A stretch of DNA of 64,000 bases, taken from the NCBI RefSeq assembly GCF_030161875.1, contig NZ_BSVA01000001.1, positions 3,038,001 to 3,102,000 on the forward strand. The letters run 5' to 3'. The position numbers and the translations under genes are program-made. The notes under the pieces were generated by a model. It did not search any database. It was given only the letters and a program-made list of their open reading frames with translations, and was not told the DNA's origin. This DNA is from Homoserinibacter gongjuensis. Lineage in GTDB: Bacteria; Actinomycetota; Actinomycetes; Actinomycetales; Microbacteriaceae. This document shows, one piece after another, positions 18,503 through 28,513 of this stretch (position 1 is the first letter of the stretch; each line of letters starts with the position of its first letter).

Positions 18503-21277
18503 TCACTCCCTGCCGGTCAGCCCCCAGGCGTCCTCGTCCGAGTCGCCCTCTTCCACAGGATAGCCGTCGAATTGAGCCTCGACGGCGTCGACGGGACCGG
18601 CGCCCGCGCTCGCGTCGGAGGTTCCGGATGCCGTGGGCGCCGCCGCCGCGTCGCCTCCGGCTGGCGCGGGCGCCGGTTCGCCGCGCAGCTGTGCGAGCAC
18701 TCCGGGCAACTGGTCCGGGGTCACGAGCACGTCGCGTGCCTTCGACCCCTCCGACGGTCCGACGATGTCGCGCGACTCGAGCAGGTCCATGAGGCGCCCC
18801 GCCTTCGCGAAGCCGACGCGCAGCTTGCGCTGCAGCATCGAGGTGGACCCGAACTGCGTGTTGACCACGAGCGCCGCCGCCTCGAGCAGCAGTTCGAGGT
18901 CGTCGCCGATGTCGGCATCCACCTCGCGCTTCTCGACGACGGCCGCGACATCCTCGCGGTATTCCGGCCGCGCCTGATCGGTGACGTGCTTGACGACGGC
19001 GTGGATCTCGTCTTCCGTCACCCAGGCGCCCTGCACGCGGATCGCCTTCGAGGCGCCCATCGGCAGGAAGAGTCCGTCACCCTGGCCGATGAGCTTGTCG
19101 GCACCGGGCTGGTCGAGGATGACACGGCTGTCGGTCATCGATGACACCGCGAACGCGAGACGCGAGGGCACGTTGGCCTTGATGAGCCCCGTCACGACAT
19201 CCACCGAGGGCCGCTGCGTCGCGAGCACGAGATGGATGCCGGAGGCGCGCGCGAGCTGCGTGATGCGCACGATCGAGTCCTCGACGTCGCGCGGGGCGAC
19301 CATCATGAGATCGGCGAGCTCGTCGACGACGACGAGCAGGTACGGATACGGCTGCAGCACCCGCTCGGAGCCGGCAGGCAGCTGGATCTCGTTCGCGAGC
19401 ACGGCGCGGTTGAAGTCGTCGATGTGGCGGAAGCCGAACGACGCGAGGTCGTCGTACCGCATGTCCATCTCCTTCACGACCCACTGCAGCGCCTCGGCGG
19501 CCTTCTTGGGGTTCGTGATGATGGGCGTGATGAGGTGCGGCACGCCCTGGTAGGCGGCCAGTTCCACGCGCTTCGGGTCGACCAGCACCATCCGCACCTC
19601 GGCGGGCTTCGCGCGCATGAGCACCGAGCTGATCATCGAGTTGATGAAGCTCGACTTACCCGACCCGGTCGAGCCGGCTACCAGGAGATGCGGCATCTTG
19701 GCGAGGTTCGCGACGACGAAGCCGCCCTCGACGTCCTTGCCGAGGCCGATCGTGAGGGGGTGGTTGCTCTTGGAGGCCGGGCCCGAGCGCAGCACGTCGC
19801 CGAGCGACACGATCTCGCGGTCGCGGTTGGGGATCTCGACGCCGATCGCGCTCTTGCCGGGGATGGGCGAGAGGATGTTGACCTCGTTCGAGGCGACGGC
19901 ATACGACAGGTTGCGGCTGAGCGCCGTGACGCGCTCGACCTTCACGCCGTGGCCGAGCTCGATCTCGTAGCGCGTGACCGAGGGGCCGCGTGTGAACCCG
20001 GTGACCTTCGCGTCGACCTGAAACTGGCTGAGCACGCTCGTGATCGCCGCGATCATCTCGTCGTTGACCGCGGTGCGGGCCTTGGGCGGGGTTCCTGCGG
20101 CGAGCAGGGATGCGGCGGGCAGCCGATACGGACGCGCGGCGGGCGTGGCGCGCTTGGCTGCCGCGGGCGCAGCATCCGCGGACGCCGCGAACTCCCCCGC
20201 CTCGCCGCGCTCGCTCGCCGACGCCGGGAAGCCCGGCAGCAGACCCGAGTCGTCGCGTAGGCCGGTGGCGCCCGTGTCGACCTCGCCCGTGAAACGCTTG
20301 ACGGCATCCTCGGCGCGCACGAGCTCCTCGAGCAGCTCGACGTCGAAGTCGGGAGCCGGGTCGACGATCTCGGTCTCGAGCTCCCGCCCGAGCACGGGCG
20401 TGTCGAAGGCGGGCGACTCGTCCTTGGGCTTGCTGCGGCGCCACCAGGGCATCGAGTCGGGGTTGTCGGGCTCGAGGCCGAGGTCGGACAGCGTGCCGAA
20501 CTCGGCGGTGCCGGTGTCGCCCGCGCCCTTCTTCGCCTTCGCCGGCTTGTCGGCGGGCTCGGGCAGCTCGGCGCCGAACAGGTACGCGTAGAGCTCGCGC
20601 AGGCGCTGCCCGACGCGGTTCGGCGGGGTCTTGGTGAGGATGAAGAGCGAGAGCGCGAGCACACCGAAGGCGATGAGCCCGGCGAGCCACGTCATACCGA
20701 TCGTCACGAGCGGCCACGTCACGACCCAGCCGATGACGCCACCCCCGGCGGCCAGGGCGGCCGCTCCGTCGGAGGGCGCGGGCAGGCCGCCGAACACCTG
20801 GCACAGGGCGGCGAGGCTCGTGAGCAAAAGCACCAGGCCGACGCCGATGCGCCCGTTGTCGTGCACGCTCGACGGGTGCCGGAAGAGCCACACCGCGAGG
20901 ATGAGCAAGATGACCGGGAGCGCGAAGGCGAGTCTCCCGAGCAGACCGCCGAAGCCGAAGTTGTCGAGGGCACGCGCGACGTCGCTCGTGGGCGCGAACC
21001 ATTCCACGATCGCCGTGACGATCGCGAGCAGGAAGAAGAGGAACGGCACGCCGTCACGACGCTCGTGCTTCTGGAGGTCTTCCTTGCCGAAGAGCCGCGC
21101 CGCACCGCCCACGACGTGGGCGAGGCCCATCCAGGCGGCCGTCAACAGTCCCGGCTTCTGCTCCGCGACCGGGAGCTTCTTGGTGCCCTGCGGCCCGCGC
21201 GATGACGAACGCGACGACGAGCCGCGCGAGCTGCTGCTCGTGCGTGCGCGCGACGACGTCGACCGTGTTGTGGCCAT
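18503..21277 (-). CDS. ftsK: DNA translocase FtsK
   Basis: FtsK pumps chromosomal DNA at the septum and assists dimer resolution. 924 residues from the ATG that starts MATTRSTSS. The Ser/Arg-rich head is followed by about four membrane helices (65-220) and an acidic linker (240-400). The alpha/beta motor has Walker [12 protein letters not shown] and Walker [13 protein letters not shown], plus [11 protein letters not shown]. The C-terminal winged gamma domain ([37 protein letters not shown]) reads KOPS sites. Length and order are standard for the family. Confidence 0.96.
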   Translation of the reverse strand: MATTRSTSSRARTSSSSRGSSSRSSSRGPQGTKKLPVAEQKPGLLTAAWMGLAHVVGGAARLFGKEDLQKHERRDGVPFLFFLLAIVTAIVEWFAPTSDVARALDNFGFGGLLGRLAFALPVILLILAVWLFRHPSSVHDNGRIGVGLVLLLTSLAALCQVFGGLPAPSDGAAALAAGGGVIGWVVTWPLVTIGMTWLAGLIAFGVLALSLFILTKTPPNRVGQRLRELYAYLFGAELPEPADKPAKAKKGAGDTGTAEFGTLSDLGLEPDNPDSMPWWRRSKPKDESPAFDTPVLGRELETEIVDPAPDFDVELLEELVRAEDAVKRFTGEVDTGATGLRDDSGLLPGFPASASERGEAGEFAASADAAPAAAKRATPAARPYRLPAASLLAAGTPPKARTAVNDEMIAAITSVLSQFQVDAKVTGFTRGPSVTRYEIELGHGVKVERVTALSRNLSYAVASNEVNILSPIPGKSAIGVEIPNRDREIVSLGDVLRSGPASKSNHPLTIGLGKDVEGGFVVANLAKMPHLLVAGSTGSGKSSFINSMISSVLMRAKPAEVRMVLVDPKRVELAAYQGVPHLITPIITNPKKAAEALQWVVKEMDMRYDDLASFGFRHIDDFNRAVLANEIQLPAGSERVLQPYPYLLVVVDELADLMMVAPRDVEDSIVRITQLARASGIHLVLATQRPSVDVVTGLIKANVPSRLAFAVSSMTDSRVILDQPGADKLIGQGDGLFLPMGASKAIRVQGAWVTEDEIHAVVKHVTDQARPEYREDVAAVVEKREVDADIGDDLELLLEAAALVVNTQFGSTSMLQRKLRVGFAKAGRLMDLLESRDIVGPSEGSKARDVLVTPDQLPGVLAQLRGEPAPAPAGGDAAAAPTASGTSDASAGAGPVDAVEAQFDGYPVEEGDSDEDAWGLTGRE

Positions 21278-21412
21278 GTGTTCACGGTATCCGCGGCATC
21301 CGACCCCGCCCGGCAGCGACACCCGCCGCACGCTACTCAGCCACGTCGGCCGGGCGCCGCGGTGCATCGCGGATGACCGCGACCTCCTGCGACACAGCCG
21401 CGGCGCAGGACG

Positions 21413-22638
21413 TCACAACCTGATCGCGTCGATCACCTTCACGCGCACGGCGATGAGTGCGGGCATGAGGCCGGCGAGCGCCCCCACGACCGTCGAGGCC
21501 ACGAGTCCGATCACGACCGCCTCCCAGGGGAAGGCGGGAGTGTCCTGTGCACCCTGCAGCAGGTACTCGCGCACGATGTCGAGGCGGCTCAGCAGCACCG
21601 CGGCGAGCACGCCGACTCCGCCCGCGACGAGGGTCGCGACGACCGACTCCATCATGACCGAGAAGAACACCCGACCCCCGGTGGCTCCGAAGCTGCGCCG
21701 GATGCCGATCTCGCGGATGCGGTAGCGCACGGTCACGAGCGAGATGGTCAGCAGCCCGAGCGCCCCCAAGAGCAGCACGAGCGCGGCGACGCCCCCACCA
21801 TGAGCTTGAGCGGCAACAGCGGGTCGTAGTCGCCACCCCAGGCGAGGTAGTCGTTGCGATTCACGTCGGTCTGCCAGCCCTCGCCGAGTGAGCCGGCGAT
21901 GTCGGCACGCAGCAGGTCGCTCAGCTGGTCGGCCAGCTCGGGCGGCACCCACGCCTCATACAGCGGCGGCCCCCACATCTGCAGGTCCTCGGGGGTCATC
22001 CGCTCGGCGTAGGCGTTCCAGAGCACGTACATCGTGGGGTAGGTGTCCCACTCGGCCGATGGCGTGACCCCGATGACGACACCCGTGGCGGGGCGGTCTC
22101 CCGGCAGGGGGATGGTCGGATGCGTGGCGAGCGGGGGCGAGCCCAGCTGCTTCCACATCGCCTCGTTGATGACGACGGCCGGGGCCAGCCGCAGTTCGTC
22201 GCGATCGGTGAACCACGACCCGTGTGCGAGTTGCACGCGGTGCATCGTGCCGTAGTCCGGATCCACGGCCTGGATCTGCACGTCGGTGACCCCACCGGGC
22301 AGCTGTACCTGCCAGTTGTTGTACGCCATCCGGCTCGTGTACTCGATCTGGTATCGCTCGGCCGCCGCGGCGAAGGCGCTGTCGAGCACCTGCGGGTCCG
22401 GGCTCTGCCCGGTTTCCGGGTTGTATGCCGAGACGCTCAGCATCGCCGGTCGACCTCCCTGGCGCTCGAAGGTCTCGGTCTGCGACTGCTGCACCATGCC
22501 GCCGAGCGCGGCGACGAGCGTGAGCGCCGCGATCGCGATGCCGACGCCGACGAGGCTCAGCAACACGCGCGTGCGATGGATGCGCAGCTCGGTCCACGCC
22601 TCGACGAGGGCCCCGGCGAATCCGGCGAGAATCCTCAC
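21413..22638 (-). CDS. MacB-type ABC transporter permease (frame broken at a C run)
   Basis: About 409 residues. The N-terminal membrane helix (RVLLSLVGVGIAIAALTLVA) is followed by a large extracytoplasmic MacB core domain. Three C-terminal helices form the FtsX-type permease fold with the LLGALGLLTISLVTVRYRIR and REIGIRRSFGATGGRVF motifs. The frame changes at the C5 run 21792-21796; one more base gives LMVGGVAALVLLLG. It overlaps the ATPase stop by 4 bases. Such permeases export peptides or lipids, or act mechanically on the envelope; the substrate here is unknown. Confidence 0.87.
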
Positions 22639-23354
22639 GCGGGCACCCCCTCGGCCTGCGTGGAGGCCGGCGTGGAGACGGGGGTCAGCACTCCGGCGTC
22701 GAGACGGTAGTGACGTCGCGCGAGGGCGGCCACGTTCGGATCGTGGGTGATCGTGATGAGTGCGGCGCCGGATTGTTCGGCGATGTCGTCGAGCAGCCCC
22801 ATCACGCGACCGCCGGTCTCCACGTCGAGAGCACCGGTCGGCTCATCGGCGAGGATCAGACGCGGACCGCGCACGAGCGCCCGGGCGATGGCGACACGCT
22901 GCTGCTCGCCGCCGGAGAGCTGGGTGGGAAGCGAGTGCAGGCGATCGCCGAGTCCGACCCGCTGCAGCATCTCGGTGGCGAGCCGCTCGCGACGCCAGAA
23001 ACTGCCGTCATGTGCGTAGAGCAGCGGCGTGGCGACGTTCTCGAGAGCGGTTCGGCCGGGCAGCAGGTTGAACTGCTGGAAGATGAAGCCGATGTCGCGG
23101 CCCCGCCGACGGTCGCGGGCGGCACCGCGGAGCTTCTCGAGCGGCACCTCGTCGAAGAACAGTCGGCCCGCCGTCGGCGCGTCGAGTAGACCGAGCAGAT
23201 TCAGCAGCGTCGACTTGCCCGATCCCGAGCGACCCACGATCGACACGTGGTCGCCGACCTCCACCTCGAGGTCGATCGAGCGCAGGATCTCGAGGGTCGT
23301 GAAGTCCGGCAGCTGGACGCTGCGTGCCACGCCCTCGAGGCGGAGGAGCGTCAT
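22635..23354 (-). CDS. MacB-type ABC transporter ATP-binding protein
   Basis: A 239-residue ATPase of the LolD/MacB group. Walker A is GRSGSGKST, the Q-loop [17 protein letters not shown], the signature LSGGEQQR, Walker [13 protein letters not shown], and the switch histidine is in ITITHDP. The ATG at 23354 is the family start (MTLLRLEGV). A single-base break in the upstream adaptor gene makes the two look fused, but the adaptor's corrected stop lies at 23359, 4 bases before this ATG. Translationally coupled to the permease (ATGA). Confidence 0.93.
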   Translation of the reverse strand: MTLLRLEGVARSVQLPDFTTLEILRSIDLEVEVGDHVSIVGRSGSGKSTLLNLLGLLDAPTAGRLFFDEVPLEKLRGAARDRRRGRDIGFIFQQFNLLPGRTALENVATPLLYAHDGSFWRRERLATEMLQRVGLGDRLHSLPTQLSGGEQQRVAIARALVRGPRLILADEPTGALDVETGGRVMGLLDDIAEQSGAALITITHDPNVAALARRHYRLDAGVLTPVSTPASTQAEGVPA

Positions 23355-23358
23355 CCGG

Positions 23359-24308
23359 TCACCCCTCGACGCTGAAGCCGGCGTCGGTGCCGGGATCCGC
23401 GAGCGCGCCCGGCACGAACTGCAGCACGAGGTCGCCCTCCTCCACTCCCCGGTGATCTCGACGGTGATGCCGTCGCTGAGTCCGAGCGTGACGGGGGTCT
23501 CCACGGTCTCGCCATCGGAGCCGATGAGGTACACGACGCCGGTTCCCGCGGCGCCCTCGACAGCCGTCGCGGGCAGGGTGAGCACGTTCTCCGCGAGCCC
23601 ACCCGCGATGGTGACCTTCGCCGTGAGGCCGGCGAACACCTGCACATCGGTGGGCACGGCGCAGCGCACGACGGTGCCGGATGTCGCCTCGCCTCCGCCT
23701 CCGCCGTCACCGTTCGAGCCGGTGGTTCCCGTCGTGATGACGAGACCCGTGCAGGTGAAGGGCGCCGGCCCGCCGTTGATGGTGACCTCCGCCTCGGTGG
23801 GCTTCTGCAGGAGGCGGTACTGCTGCTCGGGCGCGAGAGTGGCGGTCACGCTGAAGGTTCCGGGCGACACCTGCGCGAGCGCGTCGCCGAGACCGACCTG
23901 CTGGCCCACGAGCAGCTCGAACGAGGTCAGCGTGCCCGAGATGGGGGCGCGCAGGATCGACCAGCGGTTGGTGCCGTCGTCGTTCATGCCCCGGATCTGA
24001 GCGAGCTCGGCGCCCTCCTCGACCTGCTGGCCCACCGTGGCCGAGACCTTGCGCACCTCACCGGAGATCGCCGAACGGGCGGCTACCGCGGCATCCGGTC
24101 CGATCGTGGCGTCGAGCACGACGTCATTGCGGATCGTGCCGATCGACACGGGCACCTGGGGCTCGACGACCTGGCCCGTCGGCTCGAGGCCGTCGGATCC
24201 GGTCGCCGCGGAATCGGGGAAGAACGCGATCTTCACCAGTGCGGCCCCGATGACGGCGAAGATGACCATCCAGATGATGGGGAACACCCATCGGCGCGCG
24301 ATGCTCAC
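23359..24308 (-). CDS. HlyD/MacA-like efflux adaptor, membrane-anchored (frame broken near the 3' end)
   Basis: About 316 residues from ATG 24308. An N-terminal anchor helix (WVFPIIWMVIFAVIGAALV) precedes lipoyl-like halves (VSATVGQQVEEGAELAQI, LLVGQQVGLGDALAQVSPG) and a beta-barrel region, with a Gly-rich insert (about 200-212). The C-terminal membrane-proximal domain is LTLPATAVEGAAGTGVVYL. At the C4 run 23447-23450 one base is missing; restoring it gives TGGVEEGDLVLQFVPGALAD and a stop at 23359. It is the partner of the ATPase and permease downstream, as in other Gram-positive MacAB-like systems. Confidence 0.87.
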
Positions 24309-24330
24309 GCTGCCCCTCTCGTCGGCGTGC

Positions 24331-24358
24331 AGAGGCCGTGTCCGACGACACGGCCTCT
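24331..24358. terminator. Perfect hairpin between rnj and the adaptor gene
   Basis: AGAGGCCGTGTC pairs with GACACGGCCTCT around the loop CGAC, giving 12 perfect base pairs. It lies 151 bases past the rnj stop and 22 bases before the adaptor ATG, in the 201-base gap 24309-24509. There is no U-tract on either strand, so it may be an inefficient terminator or a processing or leader structure. Confidence 0.55.
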
Positions 24359-24509
24359 CCTAGCGAATCAGCGACACGGGACGACGGCATCCCAACGTTT
24401 CGGGTGCTTCGAGCGTCGCTCACGACTGAGGCTACGGGATCGCTCGCCCCGCCGACGTCATCCTCGGGGACGATTCGGGGGCGTGTCAGGGTTACCCCCG
24501 ACGACCGCG

Positions 24510-26186
24510 TCAGGCCTCGATGACGACCGGGATGATCATGGGGCGGCGCCGGTGCTGCGTGTTGACCCAGCGTCCCACCGTGCGGCGGACCGCCTGGCTG
24601 TAGCCATGCTGATCGGTCACGCCGTTTCGGGACGCCTCCGCGATCGCCGCCACGATCTGCGGGAGCACGTCGTCGAAGACCGATTCGTCCTCGGCGAAGC
24701 CGCGCGCCTGGATCTCCGGGCCGACGATGACCTTGCCGCTCTGACGGTCGATCGCGAGGAAGATCGAGATGAACCCCTCCTCGGCGAGGATCCGGCGGTC
24801 CTTGAGGTCGGCATCCGTGATCTCGCCCACCGTCGATCCGTCGACGTACACGTAACCCACGTCGAGCTGGCCCGCGACGCGCGCGATGCCGTTCGCCAGA
24901 TCGATGACGACGCCGTTCTCACCCACGATCGTGCGATCGCGCGGCACCCCGGTCTCCGCCGCCAACTCGGCGGACGCCGTGAGCTGGCGGTACTCGCCGT
25001 GCACCGGGAAGACGTTCTTCGGCTTCAGGATGTTGTAGCAGTACAGCAGTTCGCCCGCCGCCGCGTGACCCGAGACGTGCACCTTCGCATTGCCCTTGTG
25101 CACGACGTTGGCGCCGAGCTTGGTGAGCCCGTTGATGACGCGGTAGACGGCGTTCTCGTTGCCGGGGATGAGGCTCGAGGCGAGCACGACGGTGTCGCCA
25201 TGTCCGACCTCGATGCGGTGATCGCCGTTCGCCATGCGCGCGAGCACCGCCATCGGCTCGCCCTGCGAACCGGTGCTCATGAAGACGACCCGGTCATCCG
25301 GCAGATCGAGCGCCGTCTTGAGGTCGACGAGCACGCCCTCGGGCACCTTGAGGTAGCCGAGATCGGCCGCGATGCCCATGTTGCGCACCATGGAGCGGCC
25401 CACCAACGCCACCACGCGCTCGTTCGCGGCGGCCGCTTCGAGCACCTGCTGCACGCGGTGCACGTGGCTCGAGAAACTCGCCACGATGACGCGCTTGCCC
25501 GCCTTCGCGATGACGCGCTCGATGACGGGGCCGATGTCGCGCTCGAGCGGGGTGAAGCCCGGCACGTCGGCGTTGGTCGAGTCGGGCAGGAACAGGTCGA
25601 CGCCCTCGTCGCCCAAGCGGGCGAAGGCGCGCAGGTCGGTGATGCGCGCGTCCATCGGGAGCTGATCCATCTTGAAGTCGCCCGTGTGCAGCACGAGGCC
25701 GGCGCTCGTGCGGATCACGACGGCGAGCGCATCCGGGATGGAGTGGTTGACGGCCACGAACTCGAGCGCGAAGGGGCCGAGGGTCGTGGTTCCGCCCTCC
25801 TTCACCACGTTCGTGACCGGCGCGATGCGGTGCTCCTTGAGCTTGGCCTCCACGAGGGCGAGCGTGAGCTTCGAGCCGTACAGCGGGATGTCGCCGCGGA
25901 GCTTCAGCAGGTAGGGCACGGCTCCGATGTGGTCCTCGTGGCCGTGCGTGAGCACGACGCCGAGCACGTCATCGAGACGATCCCGGATGGGGTCGAAATC
26001 GGGCAGGATCAGGTCGACGCCGGGGTGGTTCTCTTCCGGGAACAGTACCCCGACATCCACGATCAGCAGCTTGCCGTCGAGTTCGTAGACCGTCATGTTG
26101 CGGCCGATCTCGCCCACGCCGCCGAGCGGGATGACACGAAGGGTGCCGGGCGCGAGCTCCGGCGGGGCGACGACGTCGATTGCCAC
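24510..26186 (-). CDS. rnj: Ribonuclease J
   Basis: Metallo-beta-lactamase/beta-CASP ribonuclease with endo- and 5'-exonuclease activity in RNA decay. 558 residues from the GTG at 26186 (AGAGGAG just upstream); the frame is open 54 bases further but without a ribosome site. Zinc motif LTHGHEDHIGAVP (about 78-90), LHTGDFKMDQ, the beta-CASP motif region VIVASFSSHVHRVQQV, SGHAAAGELL, and a C-terminal dimer domain ending RRRPMIIPVVIEA. It follows dapA after 16 bases; dapA-rnj is a usual actinobacterial pair. Confidence 0.96.
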   Translation of the reverse strand: MAIDVVAPPELAPGTLRVIPLGGVGEIGRNMTVYELDGKLLIVDVGVLFPEENHPGVDLILPDFDPIRDRLDDVLGVVLTHGHEDHIGAVPYLLKLRGDIPLYGSKLTLALVEAKLKEHRIAPVTNVVKEGGTTTLGPFALEFVAVNHSIPDALAVVIRTSAGLVLHTGDFKMDQLPMDARITDLRAFARLGDEGVDLFLPDSTNADVPGFTPLERDIGPVIERVIAKAGKRVIVASFSSHVHRVQQVLEAAAANERVVALVGRSMVRNMGIAADLGYLKVPEGVLVDLKTALDLPDDRVVFMSTGSQGEPMAVLARMANGDHRIEVGHGDTVVLASSLIPGNENAVYRVINGLTKLGANVVHKGNAKVHVSGHAAAGELLYCYNILKPKNVFPVHGEYRQLTASAELAAETGVPRDRTIVGENGVVIDLANGIARVAGQLDVGYVYVDGSTVGEITDADLKDRRILAEEGFISIFLAIDRQSGKVIVGPEIQARGFAEDESVFDDVLPQIVAAIAEASRNGVTDQHGYSQAVRRTVGRWVNTQHRRRPMIIPVVIEA

Positions 26187-26202
26187 GACGGACTCCTCTG
26201 GT

Positions 26203-27180
26203 CTAGCGGGTGGTGCCGGCGACCTTGGGCAGCGCGCCACCGGCGGCTGCGTTGCGGTCGGGGCGGAAATTGCTGAAATCGACGCCGTCGATGTGGTTCA
26301 CGAGCGCGATCTCGTCCTCGATGAGGGCGGCCTCCGACTCCTCGGGACCCACGAGCGGCAGGCGCACGCGCGGACTCGAGATGCGGCCGAGGCCGTGCAG
26401 GATGTACTTGGTCGCGACGGTGCCGGGCACGTGCGTCATGGTGGCGCGCACGAGCGGCTCGAGCGCACGGTGCGCCGCCGTCGCGGTCGCGAGGTCGTTG
26501 GCGTTCACCGCGTCGATCATCGTGCGGTACGGGGCGGGCGCGATGTTCGCCGTGACGCCCACGAGGCCGGTGCCTCCGATCGCGAGAGTCGGCAGCACGT
26601 TCGCGTCGTCGCCCGAGAAGTAGAGCATGTCGGTCTGGTTCATGACGCGACTGACTTCGCTCAAGTCGCCCTTGGCATCCTTCATCGCGACGATGTTCGG
26701 GTGCTTCGCGGCGCGCAGGATCGTCTCGTACTTGATCGGCACCCCCGTGCGGCCCGGGATGTCGTAGAGGATCACCGGCAGATCGGTCGCGTCCGCGATC
26801 ATGCGGAAGTGCGTGAGGATGCCCGCCTGAGTGGGCTTGTTGTAGTACGGGGTGACGATCATGACGCCGTCGGCTCCCGCCTTCTCGCTCTTCTGGTAGA
26901 GCTCGATCGCGTGCGCGGTCTCGTTGGACCCGCCACCGGTGATGATCTTCGCGCGGCCGCCCGCGACATCCTTCGCGACCTCGACCAGGCGCACCTTCTC
27001 GGGGTCGGTGAGCGTGCTCGTCTCACCCGTCGTGCCGGTGACGACGATGCCGTCGGCGCCCTGGCTGACCACATGGTCGACGTGCTTCTCGACGTCGGAC
27101 CAGTCCACCTCACCGTCGGCCGTGAACGGGGTCACGAGCGCGACGAGCACCTGTCCGAAGGGGTTCTCTGGCGTCGACAC
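26203..27180 (-). CDS. dapA: 4-hydroxy-tetrahydrodipicolinate synthase
   Basis: DapA condenses pyruvate with aspartate semialdehyde, the first step to diaminopimelate and lysine. The 325 residues start from a GTG at 27180. The Thr-Thr proton relay is in TGTTGETSTL (T50/T51), Tyr139 in ILYDIPGRTG, and the Schiff-base Lys167 in VAMKDAKGD. The C-terminal extension of about 25 residues (FSNFRPDRNAAAGGALPKV) is longer than in E. coli but common in Actinobacteria. Upstream lies repeat cluster A. Confidence 0.96.
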   Translation of the reverse strand: MSTPENPFGQVLVALVTPFTADGEVDWSDVEKHVDHVVSQGADGIVVTGTTGETSTLTDPEKVRLVEVAKDVAGGRAKIITGGGSNETAHAIELYQKSEKAGADGVMIVTPYYNKPTQAGILTHFRMIADATDLPVILYDIPGRTGVPIKYETILRAAKHPNIVAMKDAKGDLSEVSRVMNQTDMLYFSGDDANVLPTLAIGGTGLVGVTANIAPAPYRTMIDAVNANDLATATAAHRALEPLVRATMTHVPGTVATKYILHGLGRISSPRVRLPLVGPEESEAALIEDEIALVNHIDGVDFSNFRPDRNAAAGGALPKVAGTTR

Positions 27181-27224
27181 GATTTACAGGCTAGCGGGTT
27201 CACCCCTGTCCCCCGCGTTGGGCG

Positions 27225-27347
27225 CTGTTGTGCAGGAGTTCCGCTGTTGTGCAGGAGTTCCCATCCGAGGCCGGCGACCGGCCCCCGGATATCCGGCGAA
27301 GCCGCGGATAGTTCCTGCACAACAGAACGCGCGTTCCTGCAGAACAG
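27225..27347. repeat. Dispersed inverted repeat cluster A (core CTGTTGTGCAGGA)
   Basis: Two direct copies of CTGTTGTGCAGGAGTTCC (27225-27242 and 27244-27261) face two inverted cores TCCTGCACAACAG (27313-27325) and TCCTGCAGAACAG (27335-27347). The spacer of about 51 bp holds the palindrome CCGGATATCCGG. The cluster fills the gap between dapA and the AbiEi/DUF559 gene. Clusters B (28309-28468) and C (57927-58067) have the same head-to-head plan. Confidence 0.9.
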
Positions 27348-27353
27348 CGCCGA

Positions 27354-28235
27354 TCAGGCAGCGCAGTGGTCTCTGCGCGCGATCGCGGCGCGAATGGCGC
27401 GCAGCACCGCAGGCGAGTCATAGACGATCTGCGAGTACATGAAGCGCAGGGTGCGATATCCCTGTTCGCTCGCCGCGGCATCTCGTCGTCGATCACGCGT
27501 CGGGTCAGAATGGTGGGCCTTGCTGTCTGCTTCGACGATGAGGCGATCACCGATCACGAAGTCCACGAACCCCACGCCGTGGATGTACACCTGCTGACGG
27601 AATGGAATGCCTGCACGCGTCAGAAGCAGGGCCAGCAACGATTCCGAGCCCGTGTCGGAAAGGTTGCCCGCCGACTCCAACACCGCCCGAGCGGCGCGGG
27701 GAAGCCGAGGGGCGATGGACTTCACGTCACGAGCGCCCGCTCGCCCCTTGCGGCGCGCGGATTCGAGCACGGCAAAGCCGACGTCACGTCCCAGGCACTT
27801 CACGATGCAGCCCACGGCGGCCTCGATGGACGCCACCAACTCGTAGGACGCCGTACGCTCGGCGACCCAATGCACGACCACATCCGGCCCATCGAGGCGG
27901 AGGCGTTCATGGTGATCGTGAGGGCTTCGCAGTCGGGATGCGTGGCGAGCGACCGCGACGTGCAGGCGGTCGTCGTCGGGAACCCATAGGCCGTGGTGCC
28001 GGGCTGCCGAAACGCACGTCAGCACTCCGCCGACGCGTGATGCGCGGACGACATCCGGTGCGAGCTCGAAGACCGCGTACCAGCCCTTCCGGAATCGGAG
28101 AATCGCACGGTCCTCCACCGCCATCCGCAAGCGGTCCGCATCGACTCCGGCGGCCACGAGGTCGCGAGCGGGTGCGAGGCCGCCGAGTGCCGCAAGCACA
28201 GAGCGGATATGAGCGTGGTCGGTATCTCGACGCAT
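27354..28235 (-). CDS. Orphan AbiEi-like winged-helix protein with C-terminal DUF559 nuclease-like domain
   Basis: 293 residues. The N-terminus (about 10-60: SVLAALGGLAPARDLVAAGV ... ILRFRKGWYAV) matches the winged HTH of AbiEi-type antitoxins. The middle part (SAARHHGLWVPDDDRLHVAV) is typical of the same actinobacterial group. The C-terminus is a DUF559 domain related to Vsr/PD-(D/E)XK endonucleases, with IPFRQQVYIHGVGFVDFVIG, LIVEADSKAHH and GYRTLRFMYSQI. No AbiEii toxin gene is adjacent. The start at 28235 opens at MRRDTDHAHIRSV. The gene is bracketed by repeat clusters A (6 bases past its stop) and B (74 bases before its start). Function unknown; DNA binding and nicking are inferred from the domains. 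Confidence 0.78.
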   Translation of the reverse strand: MRRDTDHAHIRSVLAALGGLAPARDLVAAGVDADRLRMAVEDRAILRFRKGWYAVFELAPDVVRASRVGGVLTCVSAARHHGLWVPDDDRLHVAVARHASRLRSPHDHHERLRLDGPDVVVHWVAERTASYELVASIEAAVGCIVKCLGRDVGFAVLESARRKGRAGARDVKSIAPRLPRAARAVLESAGNLSDTGSESLLALLLTRAGIPFRQQVYIHGVGFVDFVIGDRLIVEADSKAHHSDPTRDRRRDAAASEQGYRTLRFMYSQIVYDSPAVLRAIRAAIARRDHCAA

Positions 28236-28308
28236 GCGATCAGATTGGCGCGCTGCGCAACCGCACGGGCGCCTGAGGCTCGGATCCAGGCACGGCTGCT
28301 TCGGGTCG

Positions 28309-28468
28309 CGGTTGTGCAGGAGCGGTCGGCCGCACCGGCGTGCCGCTGTTGTGCAGGAGTTTCCGCCATCGACTCCGCCAGCAAGCCCGAAAAATCAGGC
28401 CAGTTCTCGCGTGTTCCTGCACAACAGAACGCGACTTCCTGCACAACAGAAAAACTCCTGCACAACAG
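28309..28468. repeat. Dispersed inverted repeat cluster B
   Basis: Forward cores at 28309-28321 (imperfect, CGGTTGTGCAGGA) and 28346-28358; inverted cores TCCTGCACAACAG at 28415-28427, 28437-28449 and 28456-28468. The spacer is about 56 bp. It lies in the divergent gap 28236-28513 between the AbiEi/DUF559 gene and the AI-2E transporter, so it overlaps the promoter zone of both. Confidence 0.9.
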
Positions 28469-28513
28469 CCGGACGGCCTAGGGTGAGCAGCAGCATCCGA
28501 GAGGAGCACCGCC

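Noticed and set aside
22635-24308. A 557-codon fusion of efflux adaptor and ABC ATPase
   Set aside because: One base missing at 23447-23450 hides the adaptor stop at 23359; the ATPase has a normal start at 23354.
27354-28235. A complete AbiE type IV toxin-antitoxin system
   Set aside because: No nucleotidyltransferase (AbiEii) gene is adjacent on either side; only the AbiEi-like domain is present, fused to DUF559.
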